From Pseudomonadota bacterium (lineage in GTDB: Bacteria > Myxococcota > Myxococcia > Myxococcales > Anaeromyxobacteraceae), in contig JAEYOU010000522.1 of NCBI GenBank assembly GCA_023411405.1, positions 1 through 8,266 of the forward strand: a stretch of DNA of 8,266 nucleotides, in the 5' to 3' direction. The position numbers were made by a program, and so were the translations under genes. Under the pieces are notes generated by a model, which ran no database searches, had not been told where the DNA came from, and saw only the letters and a list, made by a program, of their open reading frames with translations. Every line of letters begins with the position of its first letter. Within the stretch, counting starts at the first letter, position 1. Positions 5,522-8,266 of the stretch are shown piece after piece.

Positions 5522-8137
5522 GTGCCCCGCAAGCCCCGCCGCAGGCCCCGGAAGGTCGTCCGCGTCGCCCTCGCCGCCGCCCTGGTGGGGGTGCTGGGCG
5601 GCGCGGGCGTCCTCTTCTGGTGGACGCGCGAGCTCCCCGCCTTCGACGCGCTCGAGGACTACGCGCCGCTCGTCTCCACCCGCGTCTACGCGATCGACGG
5701 GACCGAGGCCTTCCAGATCTACCGCGAGCGCCGGACGGTGGTGCCGATCCAGGACATCCCCGAGGTCATGAAGAAGGCGGTCCTGGCCGCGGAGGACGCC
5801 CGCTTCTACCAGCACGAGGGCGTCAACTACGTCGCGATCCTCCGCTGCGTCGGGCGAGGGGTCCTGCGCGGCGGCCTGCGCTGCGGCGGCTCCACGATCA
5901 CCCAGCAGGTGGTGAAGACGTTCCTGCTCCCCACGGAGTGGCGGGTGAAGCGCAAGGTGAAGGAGCTCGTGCTCGCGCCGCGGCTCGAGCAGAACCTCGC
6001 CAAGGACGAGATCCTCTACCTCTACCTGAACCAGATCTACTTCGGCCACCTCCGCTACGGCATCCAGGAGGCGAGCCGCTTCTTCTTCGCGAAGGACGTG
6101 AAGCAGCTCACGCTCGGCGAGGCGGCCACCCTGGCCGGGGTCATCCAGTCCCCCATGCGCTGGTCGCCGGTGAACCACCCGCAGGCGGCGAAGCGGCGCC
6201 AGCAGTACGTGCTCCGGCGCATGCGGGAGGAGGGCTGGATCACCCAGAAGCAGCTCGACGCCGAGAGCGAACGGCCCATCGCCGTCCGCCCGCCCCAGCC
6301 CGATCCGCCCGGCGCCTGGTACGCCGACGCCGTGCGGAAGACGCTCGAGGAGCGGTACGGCGCGGAGCGGGTCGCCACCGACGGCCTGGTCGTCCAGGTC
6401 GCGATGGATCCGCGGTTGCAGCGGTACGCCGAGCTGGCGCTCCAGGCCGGGCTGCGGGCCGTCGATCGGCGCCAGGGGTGGCGCGGGCCGATCCTCCACC
6501 TCGAGCCCGCGCAGCTCGCGGGCGCGCTGCCGCTGTGGCGCAAGCAGCTCGAGAGCATCGACCCGCGGCCCGGCGAGGTGCTGGTCTGGGATCTCGGCAA
6601 GGTCGATCCCGAGCTCCTCGAGCCGGGCGAAGAGGTCTCCGAGCGGGACGTCGCGCGCATGGCGCGCGCGCGGGCGCTGGCGACCGGAGAGGTCTACGCG
6701 GGCCTGGTCGTGAAGGTCGAGGGGAAGAGCGCCGTCGTCGATCTCGGGAACGCGCGCGGCGAGCTCACGCTCGCGGACGTGGCCTGGGCGCGCAAGTGGA
6801 ACCCGCAGTCGGCCACCGCCGCGCCGAAGAGCATGGCCTCGGTCGTCCGCGCGGGCGACGTCGTGCAGGTGCAGGTCCTGCTCGGGAAGATGCCGCCGGA
6901 GCGGGCGGCCCGCGAGAAGAAGCTCCTCTCCCTCTCGCTCGAGCAGACGCCGGTCGTGCAGGGCGCCCTCGTGGCCATCGACCCGCAGACGCGCGGGGTG
7001 CGGGCGCTCGTGGGCGGCCTCGGCTACGGCGCGAAGAACCAGTTCAACCGCGCCCTCCAGGCGAAGCGGCAGCCGGGCAGCGCCATGAAGCCGTTCGTCT
7101 GGGGGACGGCGATCGAATCGCGGCGCTTCACGCCCGGCACCGTCGTCTACGACACGCCGGACCTGTATCGCGATCCGTGGACGGGCAAAGAGTGGAAGCC
7201 CCGCAACTTCGAGCGCGACTCCTTCGACGGGCCCATGCTGCTCGGGGCGGCCCTCGCGCACTCCAAGAACACGGTGGCGGTGAAGCTCGTGAACGCCCTG
7301 GGGGTCGACGCGGTGATCGACTTCTCGCGGCGGCTGGGGATCGCCTCCGAGCTACCGAAGAACCTCACCCTCGCCCTCGGCACGGGCGAGGTGACGCCGC
7401 TCGAGCTGACGAACGCGTACACCTCCGTCGCCGCGCACGGCTTCGCCACCGCGCCGGCGCTCATCCTCTCCGTGAAGGATCGGCACGGGAAGCTGCTGGA
7501 GGAGCACCCGCCGGTCGAGCCGCCCCGGGTCATGCCCGTCACCGGCGCGCCGGACGTCCTCGACGCCGACCGCACCGGCGGCGCGACGCCGCCGCCCACC
7601 ACCGCCCTGCCCCCGCCCGACTCCGCCGATCCCTCGCTCGCGGCGCCGTTCTTCGAGCTCCCCGCGGTGGGCACGCGGCCGGACGTCGCCTTCCTCCTCA
7701 CGTCGATGATGCGCGAGGTCGTCGAGGCGGGCACCGCCGCCTCCGCCAAGCAGCTCGAGCGCCCCGTGGCCGGCAAGACCGGCACCACCCAGGACCACCG
7801 CGACGCGTGGTTCGTGGGGTTCGCGCCCGAGCTCGCGGCCGGCGTCTGGGTCGGGTTCGACGATCATGCGCCGCTCGGACCGCGCGAGACGGGCGCCGTG
7901 GCGGCGCTCCCCGCGTGGATCTCCTTCATGCAGGCGGCGCTGGGCGGGAAGCCGGCCGCGCAGTTCGACCTCGTCCCCGGCGTCGAGCAGGTCCGGATCG
8001 ACGTCGCCTCCGGCAAGCTGGCCGGGCCGGAGCAGGCGAGCGCGCCGTTCCTGCCGTTCCTCGAGGGCACCGCGCCGACCGAGTCGGGCGGCGCCGACGC
8101 CAAGCCGCCCGAGAACTTCTTCATGGATGATAGGTGA
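5522..8137 (+). CDS. mrcA: Class A penicillin-binding protein, PBP1A type (glycosyltransferase/transpeptidase)
   Basis: An 871-residue bifunctional peptidoglycan synthase that polymerises lipid II into glycan strands and cross-links the peptides on the periplasmic side. A short basic cytoplasmic tail (PRKPRRRPRK) precedes one membrane helix (about 12-35). The GT51 glycosyltransferase (about 55-250) has catalytic Glu91 in EDARFYQHEG, GGSTITQQ (122-129) and LYLYLNQIYFG (165-175). An OB-like linker region follows (about 310-470), as in PBP1A. The transpeptidase (about 480-800) has SAMK with nucleophile Ser520 and Lys523, SKN (581-583) and KTG (752-754). A Pro/Thr/Asp-rich insertion (about 662-705) separates SKN from KTG. 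GTG 5522 is chosen for its AGGAG site. ATG 5393 is the main alternative and would add 43 Pro/Ala-rich residues. A sigma-54 promoter candidate and an NtrC-type regulator lie just upstream, suggesting conditional control. The family call is firm; choosing PBP1A over PBP1B/1C rests on the linker. Confidence 0.93.
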   Translation: MPRKPRRRPRKVVRVALAAALVGVLGGAGVLFWWTRELPAFDALEDYAPLVSTRVYAIDGTEAFQIYRERRTVVPIQDIPEVMKKAVLAAEDARFYQHEGVNYVAILRCVGRGVLRGGLRCGGSTITQQVVKTFLLPTEWRVKRKVKELVLAPRLEQNLAKDEILYLYLNQIYFGHLRYGIQEASRFFFAKDVKQLTLGEAATLAGVIQSPMRWSPVNHPQAAKRRQQYVLRRMREEGWITQKQLDAESERPIAVRPPQPDPPGAWYADAVRKTLEERYGAERVATDGLVVQVAMDPRLQRYAELALQAGLRAVDRRQGWRGPILHLEPAQLAGALPLWRKQLESIDPRPGEVLVWDLGKVDPELLEPGEEVSERDVARMARARALATGEVYAGLVVKVEGKSAVVDLGNARGELTLADVAWARKWNPQSATAAPKSMASVVRAGDVVQVQVLLGKMPPERAAREKKLLSLSLEQTPVVQGALVAIDPQTRGVRALVGGLGYGAKNQFNRALQAKRQPGSAMKPFVWGTAIESRRFTPGTVVYDTPDLYRDPWTGKEWKPRNFERDSFDGPMLLGAALAHSKNTVAVKLVNALGVDAVIDFSRRLGIASELPKNLTLALGTGEVTPLELTNAYTSVAAHGFATAPALILSVKDRHGKLLEEHPPVEPPRVMPVTGAPDVLDADRTGGATPPPTTALPPPDSADPSLAAPFFELPAVGTRPDVAFLLTSMMREVVEAGTAASAKQLERPVAGKTGTTQDHRDAWFVGFAPELAAGVWVGFDDHAPLGPRETGAVAALPAWISFMQAALGGKPAAQFDLVPGVEQVRIDVASGKLAGPEQASAPFLPFLEGTAPTESGGADAKPPENFFMDDR

Positions 8138-8177
8138 CGCAGGCCGCGCCCGGTTCCCGGTCGCGCTGCGCAGCATC

Positions 8178-8182
8178 GAGGA
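8178..8182 (+). promoter_or_regulatory. Ribosome binding site of the gene entering the right edge
   Basis: GAGGA six bases before the GTG at 8189. It identifies the start of a gene too short in this window to stand out as an open frame. Confidence 0.6.
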
Positions 8183-8188
8183 CCTCCC

Positions 8189-8266
8189 GTGCTCGCCCTC
8201 CCCGCGCTCCTCGCCGCCCTCGCCGCCGCGCCGGCGGCGGGCGCGCCGCCGCCGCCCGCGCTGACC
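8189..8266 (+). CDS. N-terminal fragment of a probable exported protein (cut by window end)
   Basis: Twenty-six codons from GTG 8189 run open to the last base. They encode an Ala/Leu-rich stretch (start-LALPALLAALAAAPAAGA) followed by Pro-rich residues (PPPPALT), the form of a signal peptide with a likely cleavage site near Ala-Ala-Gly-Ala. A GAGGA ribosome site lies six bases upstream. It begins 51 bases after the PBP stop codon on the same strand, so it may be co-transcribed with that gene. There is no basic residue before the hydrophobic core, which is unusual for a signal peptide. Function cannot be told from this fragment. Confidence 0.55.
   Translation, partial: MLALPALLAALAAAPAAGAPPPPALT

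Noticed and set aside
6652..6690. Alternating GC tract with possible Z-DNA character
   Set aside because: It encodes an Ala/Arg/Met run in the PBP linker and is explained by codon use. Nothing else marks it as regulatory.

Overview
The window is very GC-rich, gene-dense bacterial DNA. Third codon positions are strongly G/C, so long spurious frames run antisense to every real gene. The gene types suggest a deltaproteobacterium of the Myxococcota, with Anaeromyxobacter-like organisms a good guess: an FHA-domain sigma-54 activator, a stand-alone MshEN/GspE-N protein, a Pal lipoprotein with cysteine-rich repeats, and an NtrC-type regulator. The assignment is inferred from composition and gene types, not from a database match.

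Layout. (1) 9-1349 (+) encodes a sigma-54-dependent activator with an FHA sensory domain. Its start may lie upstream of the window. (2) 1415-1927 (-), convergent with it, encodes a small protein made only of the MshEN/GspE N-terminal domain, a probable cyclic-di-GMP binder. A -24/-12 promoter candidate lies just upstream of it (1963-1978). (3) 1928-2145 is intergenic and holds a strong hairpin terminator (2041-2067) for the next unit. (4) 2146-3785 (-) is a two-gene operon, pal then cpoB/ybgF, joined by a one-base stop/start overlap. TolB, TolQ, TolR and TolA are not in the window. (5) 3786-3909 is a divergent promoter region. (6) 3910-5271 (+) encodes a complete NtrC-family response regulator. 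(7) 5272-5521 is a 250-base gap with an excellent sigma-54 promoter candidate (5362-5377), a possible sigma-70 promoter and an imperfect dyad. (8) 5522-8137 (+) encodes a class A penicillin-binding protein of the PBP1A type. (9) 8189-8266 (+) is the first 26 codons of a probable exported protein, cut by the window end.

How the genes may work together. The theme is the cell envelope under sigma-54 control. Pal and CpoB tie the outer membrane to peptidoglycan synthesis, and the class A PBP makes peptidoglycan. Two enhancer-binding activators lie in the same 8 kb: one should be driven by a histidine kinase (receiver domain), the other by Ser/Thr phosphorylation (FHA domain). Two -24/-12 promoter candidates sit near them, one in front of the PBP gene and one in front of the c-di-GMP-type protein. 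The inferred model is that the response regulator controls the PBP gene just downstream, and that either activator may control the MshEN gene. Both links need experimental proof.
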